A stretch of DNA of 22,670 nt from JADCCX01 sp031373545 (GTDB taxonomy: Bacteria; Pseudomonadota; Alphaproteobacteria; Rhizobiales; Beijerinckiaceae), in NCBI GenBank assembly GCA_031373545.1, contig JANMMT010000085.1:1-22670 (forward strand), written 5' to 3'. Of the stretch, positions 6,823 through 14,314 are shown piece by piece. Positions within the stretch are counted from its first letter, which is position 1. Each line of letters opens with the position of its first letter. A program made the position numbers and the translations under genes. A model generated the notes under the pieces. That model worked only from the letters and a program-made list of their open reading frames with translations, searched no databases and was not told the DNA's origin.

Positions 6823-7626
6823 TCAAGGCAACTGTTGCAGCCAGCGTGCGGCCTGCTGCACGAGGTCTTCCGGCCCCGAGATCATCGCATCGCGTTTCAA
6901 AGAGGCCCGGTTGTAGGTCAGCGTGCCGCCCGTGGTGTTGGCCAGAACAGCACCCGATTCGCGCAGGATCGCATCGGCGGCCGCAATGTCCCAGTCGTGC
7001 GAACCGCTGGTGGCCAGTGCCAGATCCAGCGCGCCATCGGCGGCCATCACAAGCCGATAGGCGAGCGAGGGCACGCGCGGCGCGCGCTCAAAAGTGACGC
7101 CCGTGCCGGCCTCGATCAGGTCGATCATCGGCTTGGGGCCGGAGACCCGTGCATTGTCGAGCCGGAGCTTGCGTGCTGCGCGGATCGGCAATCCATTGCG
7201 GAAGGCACCTTGCTTGGCCGCCGCCCAGTAGGTGACGCCGTGCACCGGCAGATGGATGACGCCGGCCACGGGCACGCCGTTGCGCACAAGGCCTATCGAC
7301 ACGCACCAATCCGCCTTGCCCGCAATGAAGGCGCGCGTGCCATCGATGGGGTCAACGATGAACAGCCGCTCGGCGGCCTGACGCGACCCATCATCGGCTG
7401 TTTCTTCCGACACCCAGCCATAATCGGGCCGGGTAAGGCGCAGCTGGTGTTCCAGCACGGTGTTGGCGGCGATATCCGCCTCGCTGACCGGGGAATCGCC
7501 CGCCTTGAAACTGACTTTGGCGGATGTCTGGCTGCCGGAGCGGAAATACGCCGCTGCGACGTCGCCCGCCGCTTTGGCGGCCAGCTTCATCAGCTCCAGA
7601 TCAGCCAGAAGATCAGTTTTCTTCAC
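6823..7626 (-). CDS. cysQ: 3'(2'),5'-bisphosphate nucleotidase / inositol-monophosphatase family phosphatase
   Basis: The 267-residue protein is a Mg-dependent phosphatase of the inositol monophosphatase superfamily. Metal ligands are seen in EETADD, in DPIDGTRAFIAG (the DPxDGT signature) and in HDWDIAAADAILRESG near the C-terminus. The ending resembles CysQ, which removes pAp after sulfate activation; an inositol- or histidinol-phosphatase activity cannot be excluded. I placed the start at the GTG at 7626, giving VKKTDLLADLELM, because it overlaps the MAPEG gene stop by the usual 4 nt (GTGA) and the reading frame further upstream reads like antisense or coding-shadow sequence. The ribosome site is weak, as is common for coupled genes. 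It is the second gene of the operon toward lpxK. Confidence 0.85.
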   Translation of the reverse strand: MKKTDLLADLELMKLAAKAAGDVAAAYFRSGSQTSAKVSFKAGDSPVSEADIAANTVLEHQLRLTRPDYGWVSEETADDGSRQAAERLFIVDPIDGTRAFIAGKADWCVSIGLVRNGVPVAGVIHLPVHGVTYWAAAKQGAFRNGLPIRAARKLRLDNARVSGPKPMIDLIEAGTGVTFERAPRVPSLAYRLVMAADGALDLALATSGSHDWDIAAADAILRESGAVLANTTGGTLTYNRASLKRDAMISGPEDLVQQAARWLQQLP

Positions 7627-8051
7627 TGCAGCGCCAACCAGAACAGCGTGCCAGCACCAATCAGGAAGGAGCTGAATGTGGCCAGCATGCCACTGACACG
7701 CCCCACGCTGCTGCCTCCGAAACGGGAGAGGCCGAAGGCATGCGCCGCTCTGCCCGCCAGAAACAACAGGCCAACAGCATGGATGACCAGCACGGGCGCG
7801 CCCAGCAGCGCCAGCAGAATCAGCAACGCCAGCGCAAACGGCGCATTCTCGCAAAAATTACCATGCACGCGGATGTGGCGTGCCACGGATTTGTCTCCGC
7901 CATCACCCATGCCGATCAGCTTGGAGCGCCGTTGCCCGATGACACGAAAGGCCAGATACACGCCCATGAGCACGATCAGTGCGGCGTAGACAGCCGCGGG
8001 GCGCAGCCCCGCCATCAAGCTGAGGTGAACGAGAGTGCTGTCAACAGGCAT
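7623..8051 (-). CDS. MAPEG family membrane protein
   Basis: The 142-residue protein has four hydrophobic segments, the FRVIGQRR and VARHIRVHGNFCENAPFALALL blocks (the RxxxNxxEN-like region of the family), and HAFGLSRFGG. Bacterial MAPEG proteins resemble microsomal glutathione transferases, but most have no tested activity. The start was set at the ATG at 8051 since GGAG sits 6 nt before it; an ATG three bases earlier (8054) is too close to that site, and a TTG at 8084 has no support. It is the first gene of the minus-strand run and overlaps the cysQ-like start by 4 nt. The ~195-nt gap upstream to 8247 should hold the operon promoter. Confidence 0.85.
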   Translation of the reverse strand: MPVDSTLVHLSLMAGLRPAAVYAALIVLMGVYLAFRVIGQRRSKLIGMGDGGDKSVARHIRVHGNFCENAPFALALLILLALLGAPVLVIHAVGLLFLAGRAAHAFGLSRFGGSSVGRVSGMLATFSSFLIGAGTLFWLALQ

Positions 8052-8246
8052 CATCTTCTCCAGATCATCGTAAGGACATGGCAAGCATAGGCCAAATCAC
8101 AGATGTGAAAAGGCTGCTTTGCGAAAAGCTTAACCACGGGACTTAAGGCTTCACCAGCGTTTGGCGTGCAGTTTCGCAGGATAATCCGGGCAGGGCTCCC
8201 CCCAAGCAGGGCTCATCCGGATGGGGCGTTACAGGTGGTGTTTGCG

Positions 8247-8762
8247 ATGATGACCATGGCGGATGTGGAAGCGGCGGCGTGCGCGCCTATGGGCGGTACC
8301 CATGTGGATGGTGTGCATGTGGATGGTCTGCACAAGGACGGCGTGCATGTGGATGGTGAGTGGGTGACCATTCGCCGGCGCATCGCGGGCCTCTCCACCC
8401 AGATCAATGTGCCGACGTCGAGTTATCGCGGTGTGACGCTGCGCAGCGCCGCGCCGAGTGCCGGTTTCGAGATCGCCCTGCTCCACATTGATCCCAGCCT
8501 CGACGTGATTCTGACGGCATGTGTCGATGACACCGATCTCATTGCCACCTGGCGGCGTTATGCCCGCGATCTGGGGTTGCCCTTGCTTGTCGCGGATCGC
8601 GAGGGGCGTTTGCAGCCTTTGCAGGAAGCGGCTGGGTGCGCATGCATAGCACGCCGCAGCGGCTCGCCCCTGCGCCACCGCCGCCCGCGCTTTCTCAGCC
8701 GCAGGCAGATCGGGTGTCCGGTTGCGGGCGCGCCGTCCGCCAGCTTGTCGAACCGGGTCTGA
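8247..8762 (+). CDS. DUF6101-like protein with HVDG tandem repeat
   Basis: The 171-residue soluble protein has the core RRIAGLSTQINVPTSSYRGV, then FEIALLHIDPSLDVIL, and ends in a basic tail RHRRPRFLSRRQIG. This pattern recalls the DUF6101 proteins of Hyphomicrobiales, whose function is unknown; I am moderately sure. Between residues 19 and 37 the chain carries four near-identical pentapeptides, HVDGV, HVDGL, HKDGV and HVDGE. The start is uncertain: paired ATGs at 8247/8250 and one at 8256 all precede the domain, with only weak ribosome sites; an ATG at 8166 is also in frame but encodes a non-conserved stretch. The 3' end overlaps the convergent hydrolase gene by 68 nt, so the last ~22 residues may be poorly conserved. 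Confidence 0.65.
   Translation: MMTMADVEAAACAPMGGTHVDGVHVDGLHKDGVHVDGEWVTIRRRIAGLSTQINVPTSSYRGVTLRSAAPSAGFEIALLHIDPSLDVILTACVDDTDLIATWRRYARDLGLPLLVADREGRLQPLQEAAGCACIARRSGSPLRHRRPRFLSRRQIGCPVAGAPSASLSNRV
8301..8360 (+). repeat. Four tandem 15-nt units coding (HVDGx)4
   Basis: Units begin at 8301, 8316, 8331 and 8346. Units 1, 2 and 4 share CATGTGGATGGT; unit 3 reads CACAAGGACGGC, which is diverged at the DNA level but still codes HKDG. The repeat is in frame with the DUF6101-like gene and lies just before its core domain. Confidence 0.85.
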
Positions 8763-9501
8763 AGGATTTTATCTCCGGCGCGGGTCGTGGTGACGCTGCA
8801 TCCGGTTTGACCGTTTCCGCCCAGATTCTCTCCGCCAGCGGCAGGACAGCGGCGATGTGTTCGCCGTAATAGATGCCTGAAGCATCCTTGTAGCCCTGCC
8901 GAAAACGCTGTCGCGGGCCAAGACCGGTGTTGGCCCGGCCCTGGTTGTAGGCGATCGCAAGGTAGATGCATTCTGTTGTACTCAGTTTGGTTTTGCCGGG
9001 GCCGTAAAGCACCCGCAGCTTGGCTTGCAGCACGCTGGCCGCCATGCCAGCCGTGCCCTCGATGGTGGCCCAGCGGCGTTCGAGAAAATAATCCGGGTTC
9101 GTTTTGAAGGCCTGGATATCCCGCTGAAACAGCCCGAAGCCGTGGCAGAATTTATCCCGATTGCGGGCTGCAGGGGCATAGGCCTTGTTGGCCGCCGCCA
9201 GTTGCACCAGCGCCGCGCGCGCCAGTTGGAACATGTCGGCCCCGCGCGGCCAAGCCTCCAACTCGGCGCGGTTGCGCGGAAAGGCACTGCGCTGCGGCGC
9301 ATCCAGCGTGTCGCCCACACACAGGGCCAGAATTGCCTCTGGCGAGCGTTGGCCGATCAAGGGCCCCCAGATTAGCCCGGTTTCCTGAAAGGCAATGGCC
9401 ATCAGTAGGGCGGGGGGAAGGGGTGTCTGGCGCACGGCGCGCTCAAGGGCCCGGCCAAAGGTCAGTTTAAGCCAGCGGAGGGCGGGTTCGGGCTTGGTCA
9501 C
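8695..9501 (-). CDS. Lytic-transglycosylase-like (lysozyme-fold) protein
   Basis: The 268-residue protein has three spaced motifs typical of SLT-type transglycosylases. The first is AIAFQETGLIW, with Glu40 as the candidate catalytic acid. The second is HGFGLFQRDIQAF, standing for the GLMQ motif. The third is CIYLAIAYNQGRANTG, an AYNxG motif. There is no signal peptide or membrane segment at the N-terminus (MTKPEPALRWLKLTF), which is odd for an enzyme acting on periplasmic murein; it may need another export route or act on a different polymer. The start is a GTG at 9501 with GAGGG six nt upstream. The C-terminal ~40 residues after AERIWAETVKPD are Pro/Ser/Arg-rich and overlap the opposing gene. 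The family name is unknown to me; the fold assignment is by motif only. Confidence 0.6.
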   Translation of the reverse strand: MTKPEPALRWLKLTFGRALERAVRQTPLPPALLMAIAFQETGLIWGPLIGQRSPEAILALCVGDTLDAPQRSAFPRNRAELEAWPRGADMFQLARAALVQLAAANKAYAPAARNRDKFCHGFGLFQRDIQAFKTNPDYFLERRWATIEGTAGMAASVLQAKLRVLYGPGKTKLSTTECIYLAIAYNQGRANTGLGPRQRFRQGYKDASGIYYGEHIAAVLPLAERIWAETVKPDAASPRPAPEIKSFRPGSTSWRTARPQPDTRSACG

Positions 9502-9571
9502 GATATCCCTCTGGTGCGGGTGAAGGGGGCTGTGCGGCGTGCGCGCAGCTATTCAGGCACATAAAGGGAAA

Positions 9572-9594
9572 ATAGTCTATATTAAAATGACTAT
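9572..9594 (-). terminator. AT-rich hairpin after lysK
   Basis: Reading the minus strand, ATAGTC and GACTAT pair across an 11-nt AT-rich loop and are followed by TTTTCC. An outer GGA/TCC pairing extends the stem across a 2x2 internal loop. It begins about 5 nt after the lysK stop codon and lies in a short AT-rich island between converging lysK-side sequence and the upstream end of the transglycosylase-like gene. The stem is weak in GC, so this is a tentative call. Confidence 0.4.
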
Positions 9595-9598
9595 AATC

Positions 9599-11272
9599 CT
9601 ATTTTTGAGTTGCCTTGAGGGCTTTGTGCTCTGCCATGAGCGTGCCTGACAGCGCTTTTTCGATCAGCGCGCGGGTGTTGGCCGTTCCGTAAAGCGCCAC
9701 AAAGGTGCCAAAGCGCGGCCCCTTGGGCTCACCCAGCAGGATTTCGTAGAGGGTGTTGAACCAGCCAAGTGACACACCGAAGCTGCCATCCTTGTTCTGC
9801 GTGCGGTAGGGGTCACGCCGGCCAATATCGTAGACCGCGTCCTGAATCGCGCCTGCATCGGTCAAGCCCTCCGCAGTCAGCGTGTCCAGCCGCAGGGCCA
9901 GATCGGTCAGCGCGGTGCGCTCGTCCGGGGTCGCCAGACGGTACATCTTCTTCGGCTTCACGAAATCGCGGAAATAGCGCACGGCATAGCCCGCCATGCG
10001 GTCAAGGCCAGGATGCGAGGTGGGGTCGGCGTCAGGTGCATAGCGCTTGATAAACCCCCAGAGCACACTTTTGTCCTCCGCATTGGCGACCGCCGCGAGG
10101 TTCAGCAAGAGCGCGAAGGAAACCGGCGCACCGCCCACCGTCTCGCTGGCAGGCGGTTTGCCGCCGTGCAGGTGCCAGACCGGATTGCTGAGGCTGCTTT
10201 TGAGATCCTGCCGGGGAAAGCCATCCAGAAACTGCGCGTAATCATCCATGGCGCGGGGGATGACATCGAAGTGCAGGCGCTTGGCCTCGCGCGGCTTCTG
10301 ATACATGAAGAGCGACAGGCTCTCGGGGCTGGCATAGGTCAGCCAATCATCAATCGTGAGGCCGTTGCCCTTGGATTTGGAAATCTTCTGGCCCTGCTCA
10401 TCCAAAAACAGTTCATAGTTAAAGCCTTCGGGCGGGGCAGCATCCAGTGCGCGGGCGATCTGACTGGACAGTTTGACTGAGTCGATCAGATCTTTGCCTG
10501 CCATTTCGTAATCGACGCCCAGCGCCACCCAGCGCATGGCCCAATCGGGCTTCCATTGCAGCTTGCACTGCCCGCCTGTCACGGGCGTCTCGAAGCGCTC
10601 GGAGGTGTCAGGGTCACGCCAGACGATGGTGCCTGCGGCCACTTTCCACTCGTCCACCGGCACCTGCATCACCACGCGCGTCTTGGGGTGGATGGGCAGG
10701 AAGGGTGAATAGGTCGACGCCCGCTCTTCGCGCAGGCTCGCCAGCATGATCTTCATGATCGCCTCATGGCGCTCGAGCATCAGCAGCAGCGCGGCGTCAA
10801 AGCGCCCGGATTTGTAGTTGTCGGTGGCCGATTGGAATTCGTAGGCAAAGCCGAACTGATCGAGAAAATCCCGCAGCATGGCGTTGTTGTGGTGGGCAAA
10901 GCTCTCGAATTTGCCGAACGGGTCCGGCACCTCTGTCAGCGGCTTGCCCAGATGCTGCGCCAGCATCTCCTTGCCCGGCACATTGTCGGGCACCTTGCGC
11001 AGGCCGTCCATGTCATCGGAAAACGCAATCAGCCGCGTGGGCACGCGCCCTTCGGTCAGCGTTTCAAAGGCGCGGCGCACCATCGTGGTGCGCGCCACCT
11101 CGCCGAAGGTGCCGATGTGCGGCAAGCCCGAGGGGCCGTAACCCGTCTCGAACAGCACCTCCGCCTTGCCGGATTTTTTGTGCCGCTCCACCAGCTTGCG
11201 CGCCTCTTCAAAGGGCCAGGCGTTGGAGGCATCGGCAGCTTGCGCGAGGGTGAGATCAGTCGTTGTCATCAT
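9599..11272 (-). CDS. lysK: Lysyl-tRNA synthetase, class I
   Basis: The 557-residue enzyme charges tRNA-Lys with lysine. It is the class I form, found in archaea, spirochaetes and many Alphaproteobacteria, rather than the class II LysS. Class I signatures are the HIGH-type motif in GYGPSGLPHIGTFGEV (HIGT at residues 52-55) and KISKS at residues 296-300 in QKISKSKGNGL. The C-terminal helical anticodon-binding region is complete and the length is normal. The ATG at 11272 (a second ATG follows directly) has AGGA about 7 nt upstream. It is transcribed alone, away from leuB, with a hairpin right after its TAG stop. Confidence 0.97.
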   Translation of the reverse strand: MMTTTDLTLAQAADASNAWPFEEARKLVERHKKSGKAEVLFETGYGPSGLPHIGTFGEVARTTMVRRAFETLTEGRVPTRLIAFSDDMDGLRKVPDNVPGKEMLAQHLGKPLTEVPDPFGKFESFAHHNNAMLRDFLDQFGFAYEFQSATDNYKSGRFDAALLLMLERHEAIMKIMLASLREERASTYSPFLPIHPKTRVVMQVPVDEWKVAAGTIVWRDPDTSERFETPVTGGQCKLQWKPDWAMRWVALGVDYEMAGKDLIDSVKLSSQIARALDAAPPEGFNYELFLDEQGQKISKSKGNGLTIDDWLTYASPESLSLFMYQKPREAKRLHFDVIPRAMDDYAQFLDGFPRQDLKSSLSNPVWHLHGGKPPASETVGGAPVSFALLLNLAAVANAEDKSVLWGFIKRYAPDADPTSHPGLDRMAGYAVRYFRDFVKPKKMYRLATPDERTALTDLALRLDTLTAEGLTDAGAIQDAVYDIGRRDPYRTQNKDGSFGVSLGWFNTLYEILLGEPKGPRFGTFVALYGTANTRALIEKALSGTLMAEHKALKATQK

Positions 11273-11421
11273 CTGATCGTCCTAAAGCATGTCGCAGAAA
11301 GGTGTGAAGCGCTTTTGTGATGCACAGAAGGCATCCCTGTCCTGTTTGACCGCGGGGTTAACCTGCGCCGGATCGGCCCGTGCCATTGCAGGACAGCAGC
11401 TCCGGGAACAGCCCCAAGCAC

Positions 11422-11443
11422 GAACGAATCGCCGACAGATCGG
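11422..11443 (+). repeat. GANTC-containing repeat, copy 1
   Basis: The copy reads GAACGAATCGCCGAC followed by AGATCGG. It matches copy 2 at 11532-11553 in 20 of 22 positions, with the first 15 identical. It contains one GAATC (11426-11430), a CcrM-type methylation site. The base pattern just before it (GCAC here, GCAT in copy 2) is also kept. Confidence 0.8.
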
Positions 11444-11531
11444 AATTTGGCCCCTTGAAGGCATCCTTAAGCCCAGTGCGGTTCGCCCGTTGCGTTTCGG
11501 GGCAGGGCCACCGCGCATGGGTTCAAGGCAT

Positions 11532-11553
11532 GAACGAATCGCCGACGAATCGG
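11532..11553 (+). repeat. GANTC-containing repeat, copy 2
   Basis: The copy reads GAACGAATCGCCGAC followed by GAATCGG. It lies 110 nt from copy 1 and about 100 nt before leuB. It holds two GAATC sites (11536-11540 and 11547-11551). The CGAATCG heptamer occurs twice inside it in direct orientation. Confidence 0.8.
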
Positions 11554-11650
11554 CTTGCCGCTTGCGGGAGCGAGGTTAGCGCTCTAGGCAAGCGCCAACT
11601 CAAGCTGACGGCCGCGCGCTTTGCAACGTGGTGAATGAAAGGTTAATTCC

Positions 11651-12760
11651 ATGTCCACCCATAACCTGCTCATGCTCCCTGGCGATGGCATTGGGCCTGA
11701 GGTGGCCAAAGAGGTCGCCAAGGTCGTCACATGGTTCGAGAAGGCGGGCGCGGCCAGCTTCAACATCGAGCAGGATCTCGTGGGGGGCGCGGCATTCGAT
11801 GCGCACAAGCTGGCCATCTCTGATGCCGCCATGGCGCGTGCGCACGCCGCCGATGCCGTGCTGTTCGGTGCTGTCGGCGGGCCGAAATGGGCCAATGTGC
11901 CCTATGAGGCCCGCCCGGAGGCGGGTCTGCTGCGCCTGCGCAAGGAGATGGAACTCTTCGCCAACCTGCGCCCGGCCGTGTGCTACCCCGCGCTGGCTGA
12001 GGCCTCCTCGCTCAAGGCCGAAATCGTCGAGGGGCTCGACATCATGATCGTGCGCGAGCTGACGGGCGGGGTCTATTTCGGCGAGCCCAAGGAAATCGTG
12101 ACGCTGGAGAACGGCCAGCAGCGCGGCGTCGACACGCAAGTCTACACCACGTTCGAGATCGAGCGCATTGCCCGCGTGGCCTTCGATCTGGCCAAGGTGC
12201 GCCGCAACAAGGTGACCTCCACCGAGAAACACAACGTCATGCGCTCGGGCGTGTTGTGGAAAAAAGTTGTGACCGATGTGCACGCCCGCGAATATGCCGA
12301 TGTGGAGCTGGAGCACCATTTGGCGGATTCGTGCGGCATGCAACTGGTGCGCTGGCCCAAGCAATATGATGTCATAGTTTGCGACAACCTGTTTGGCGAC
12401 ATGCTGTCGGACATTGCGGCGATGCTCACCGGCTCGCTGGGCATGCTGCCCTCTGCTTCGCTGGGTGCGCCTGACGCGCAGACGGGCAAGCGCAAGGCGC
12501 TCTATGAGCCGGTGCACGGCTCCGCGCCGGACATCGCAGGCAAGGGCCTCGCCAACCCGCTGGCCATGATCGGCTCCTTCGGCATGTCCCTGCGCTATTC
12601 CTTCGGCCTGGTGGAAGCGGCGGATTTGCTGGACAAGGCCATGGCCAAGGTGCTGGCGGACGGTGTGCGCACGGCGGATATCGCTGCCAAGGGCCAGAAT
12701 GCCGTGGGCACCACGCAGATGGGCGATGCGGTGGTGGCAGCTCTGGGCCAGATCGCCTGA
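11651..12760 (+). CDS. leuB: 3-isopropylmalate dehydrogenase
   Basis: The 369-residue enzyme oxidises and decarboxylates 3-isopropylmalate to 2-ketoisocaproate in leucine synthesis, using NAD. It starts MSTHNLLMLPGDGIGPEV, the usual N-terminus. It has the substrate-binding arginine region RLRKEMELFANLRP, the VRELTGGVYFGEP loop, ADSCGMQLVRWPKQYDVIVCDNLFGDMLSD with the metal-binding aspartates, and the NAD-site segment EPVHGSAPDIAGKGLANP. Length is normal for the family. The ATG at 11651 has AAAGG upstream. leuC and leuD are not nearby. Its TGA stop abuts the stop codon of the opposing tsaE-amgK gene with no base between them. Confidence 0.97.
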   Translation: MSTHNLLMLPGDGIGPEVAKEVAKVVTWFEKAGAASFNIEQDLVGGAAFDAHKLAISDAAMARAHAADAVLFGAVGGPKWANVPYEARPEAGLLRLRKEMELFANLRPAVCYPALAEASSLKAEIVEGLDIMIVRELTGGVYFGEPKEIVTLENGQQRGVDTQVYTTFEIERIARVAFDLAKVRRNKVTSTEKHNVMRSGVLWKKVVTDVHAREYADVELEHHLADSCGMQLVRWPKQYDVIVCDNLFGDMLSDIAAMLTGSLGMLPSASLGAPDAQTGKRKALYEPVHGSAPDIAGKGLANPLAMIGSFGMSLRYSFGLVEAADLLDKAMAKVLADGVRTADIAAKGQNAVGTTQMGDAVVAALGQIA

Positions 12761-14314
12761 TCAGCCCTCCGGCAGTTCATCGGGAATGAGCCCCGGTACA
12801 TGGTTGCCGTACCAGGTGCGCAATCCTGCAAGGGCCGGATGCGCGAGGCACTTGCGCACATTCGCCTCGATGCGCGGCAGGTGATCCAGATATTGCGGCT
12901 TGCCATCGCGGCGGTTGAGGCGCGCGAAAATACCCAGTATCTTGGTGGCCCGCTGCGCCCCCATGATGGCATAGTCGCGGGCAAAGGCCGCCATGTCGAA
13001 ATCAGGGTCTGCCGTGCGCCGTGCCACGGCGTATCGCCCCAGCAATTGCAATTCGAGCCCGGTCTCGACGTCGACGCGGGCGTCTTGCGTCAGGCTCACC
13101 ACATCATAGGCCGGATGGCCCATCACCGCGTCCTGAAAATCGATGAGGCCGATGCGGTCCGTGCCCGCGCGGGCAGGCAGCCACATCAGATTGGGCGAGT
13201 GATAATCGCGCAGCACCCATTTGCGCTTGGCCATGTTGAGCTCTATCAAGAGGCCCTTCCAGGTGTTGGTGAAGACCCCGCGTGCGGAAGCCGCCAGCCC
13301 GCTTTTGCCTCGGTGCGGCAGATACCAGTCGAGCATCAGCTCCACTTCGATCAGCAGGGCGTCGAGATCATATTGCGGAATCTTGTATTCAATGCCGTCG
13401 CTGACGGGCAGCGTTGCTGGCAGTTCCATCGCATGCAGTTTGGCCAGTACATCGATGGCCACGCCGTAGCGCTCGGGATCGGGCCTGCCCTCCACCAGCA
13501 CGCTCTCCAGCCCGAAATCCTCGATCAGGAGCAGGCCCGTCTTGAGGTCCGAGGCACGGATCGCGGGCGCGCTGAACCCGCGCGCGCTGAGGCCATTGGC
13601 CAGGGCCACGAAGGGTTTCACGTCTTCCGCCAGCTTGGCGATGGCGCTGTAGGGCTTGCCGTAGCGCACCGGCGGCCCATCGGCCCGGGGCGGCGAAATC
13701 ATCAAAATGGCGCTCTCGTTCCCCAACGTCAGCCGCTCGTAGGCGCGTGAAGAGGCATCGCCCTGCATGTAATGCCGCTCCGCCTCGCGCCATCCCGCTT
13801 GTGCCAGCAGCCGATCGGACGCTTTCATGAGGGCAACGCGCTGCGCCCAAGTGCCGTGGCCGGTCACCACGGCGACCCGGTGCTCGGGGCCTTCCTCTGG
13901 CTCCAGAATCAGGCCGACATCGATGCGGTTGGGGGCGAGGTGTTCGCCTGCGCGCGCCGGCCATTCCACCAGCACCAGGGCGCCGTTAGCGGCTTCGTCC
14001 CAGCCCAGTTCGGCCAGTTCATCCGGCGATTGAATGCGGTAGAGGTCGCAGTGCACGATGCGCAGGTTCGGCGCATCATAGACCTGCATCAGCGTGAAGG
14101 TGGGGCTTGGCACTTCCAGCACCGCGTCGCCTGTGAGGGCGCGGATGAGGGCACGGGCAAAGGTGGTCTTGCCGGCGCCCAGGTCTCCCGTCAGAGTCAT
14201 CAGCGTATCGGGGCCCAGTTCGCGGGACAACTCGCGCGCAAAGCGCTCCGTCGCCTGTTGATCGGGCAGGTCAACGACCCATGTGGTTTCGGCTTGCAGC
14301 GTGTTCGTGCTCAT
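12761..14314 (-). CDS. tsaE-amgK: Fusion of TsaE (t6A tRNA modification ATPase) and AmgK-like sugar kinase
   Basis: The 517-residue protein has two domains. Residues 1 to ~160 are TsaE: Walker A GDLGAGKTT at 43-51, VPSPTFTLMQVY, HCDLYRI, DELAELGWDE and LVEWPARA; TsaE drives the TsaBD complex that makes the t6A base on tRNA. Residues ~170-517 are an APH-type kinase: HYMQGDASSRAYERL (loop), IEDFGLE, the catalytic LRDYHSPNLMW with Asp370 and Asn375, and the metal-binding GLIDFQDAVMGHPAYDVVSL. These fit AmgK, the anomeric MurNAc/GlcNAc kinase of cell-wall recycling. Fusion of the two is known in Alphaproteobacteria. It overlaps divL by one base (TGATG) and so is translationally coupled. MurU, the usual next enzyme, is not downstream, where leuB sits instead. 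Confidence 0.9.
   Translation of the reverse strand: MSTNTLQAETTWVVDLPDQQATERFARELSRELGPDTLMTLTGDLGAGKTTFARALIRALTGDAVLEVPSPTFTLMQVYDAPNLRIVHCDLYRIQSPDELAELGWDEAANGALVLVEWPARAGEHLAPNRIDVGLILEPEEGPEHRVAVVTGHGTWAQRVALMKASDRLLAQAGWREAERHYMQGDASSRAYERLTLGNESAILMISPPRADGPPVRYGKPYSAIAKLAEDVKPFVALANGLSARGFSAPAIRASDLKTGLLLIEDFGLESVLVEGRPDPERYGVAIDVLAKLHAMELPATLPVSDGIEYKIPQYDLDALLIEVELMLDWYLPHRGKSGLAASARGVFTNTWKGLLIELNMAKRKWVLRDYHSPNLMWLPARAGTDRIGLIDFQDAVMGHPAYDVVSLTQDARVDVETGLELQLLGRYAVARRTADPDFDMAAFARDYAIMGAQRATKILGIFARLNRRDGKPQYLDHLPRIEANVRKCLAHPALAGLRTWYGNHVPGLIPDELPEG

Larger units (their letters stand above)
11273..11650. other. Intergenic region between lysK and leuB, no gene
   Basis: This 378-nt gap separates divergent lysK and leuB. 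Open frames on both strands here (for example 11289-11579 plus and 11282-11518 minus) overlap each other, lack ribosome sites and resemble nothing I know. The region holds a duplicated 22-nt element with GANTC sites (listed separately) and should contain both promoters; I could not place a convincing -35/-10 pair. AAAGG at 11637-11641 is the likely leuB ribosome site. Confidence 0.7.

Noticed and set aside
6754..7989. 411-codon open frame antisense to the CysQ-like and MAPEG genes
   Set aside because: Same reason: real, motif-bearing genes lie on the minus strand and this frame shows no domain.
8130..8146. TTAA-N9-TTAA before the DUF6101-like gene as a CtrA site
   Set aside because: The CtrA consensus has a 7-nt spacer; 9 nt does not fit, and TTAA pairs arise by chance.
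11282..11579. Open frames on both strands upstream of leuB
   Set aside because: They overlap each other, have no ribosome site, odd amino-acid make-up (many Arg, Cys, Pro) and no recognisable family.
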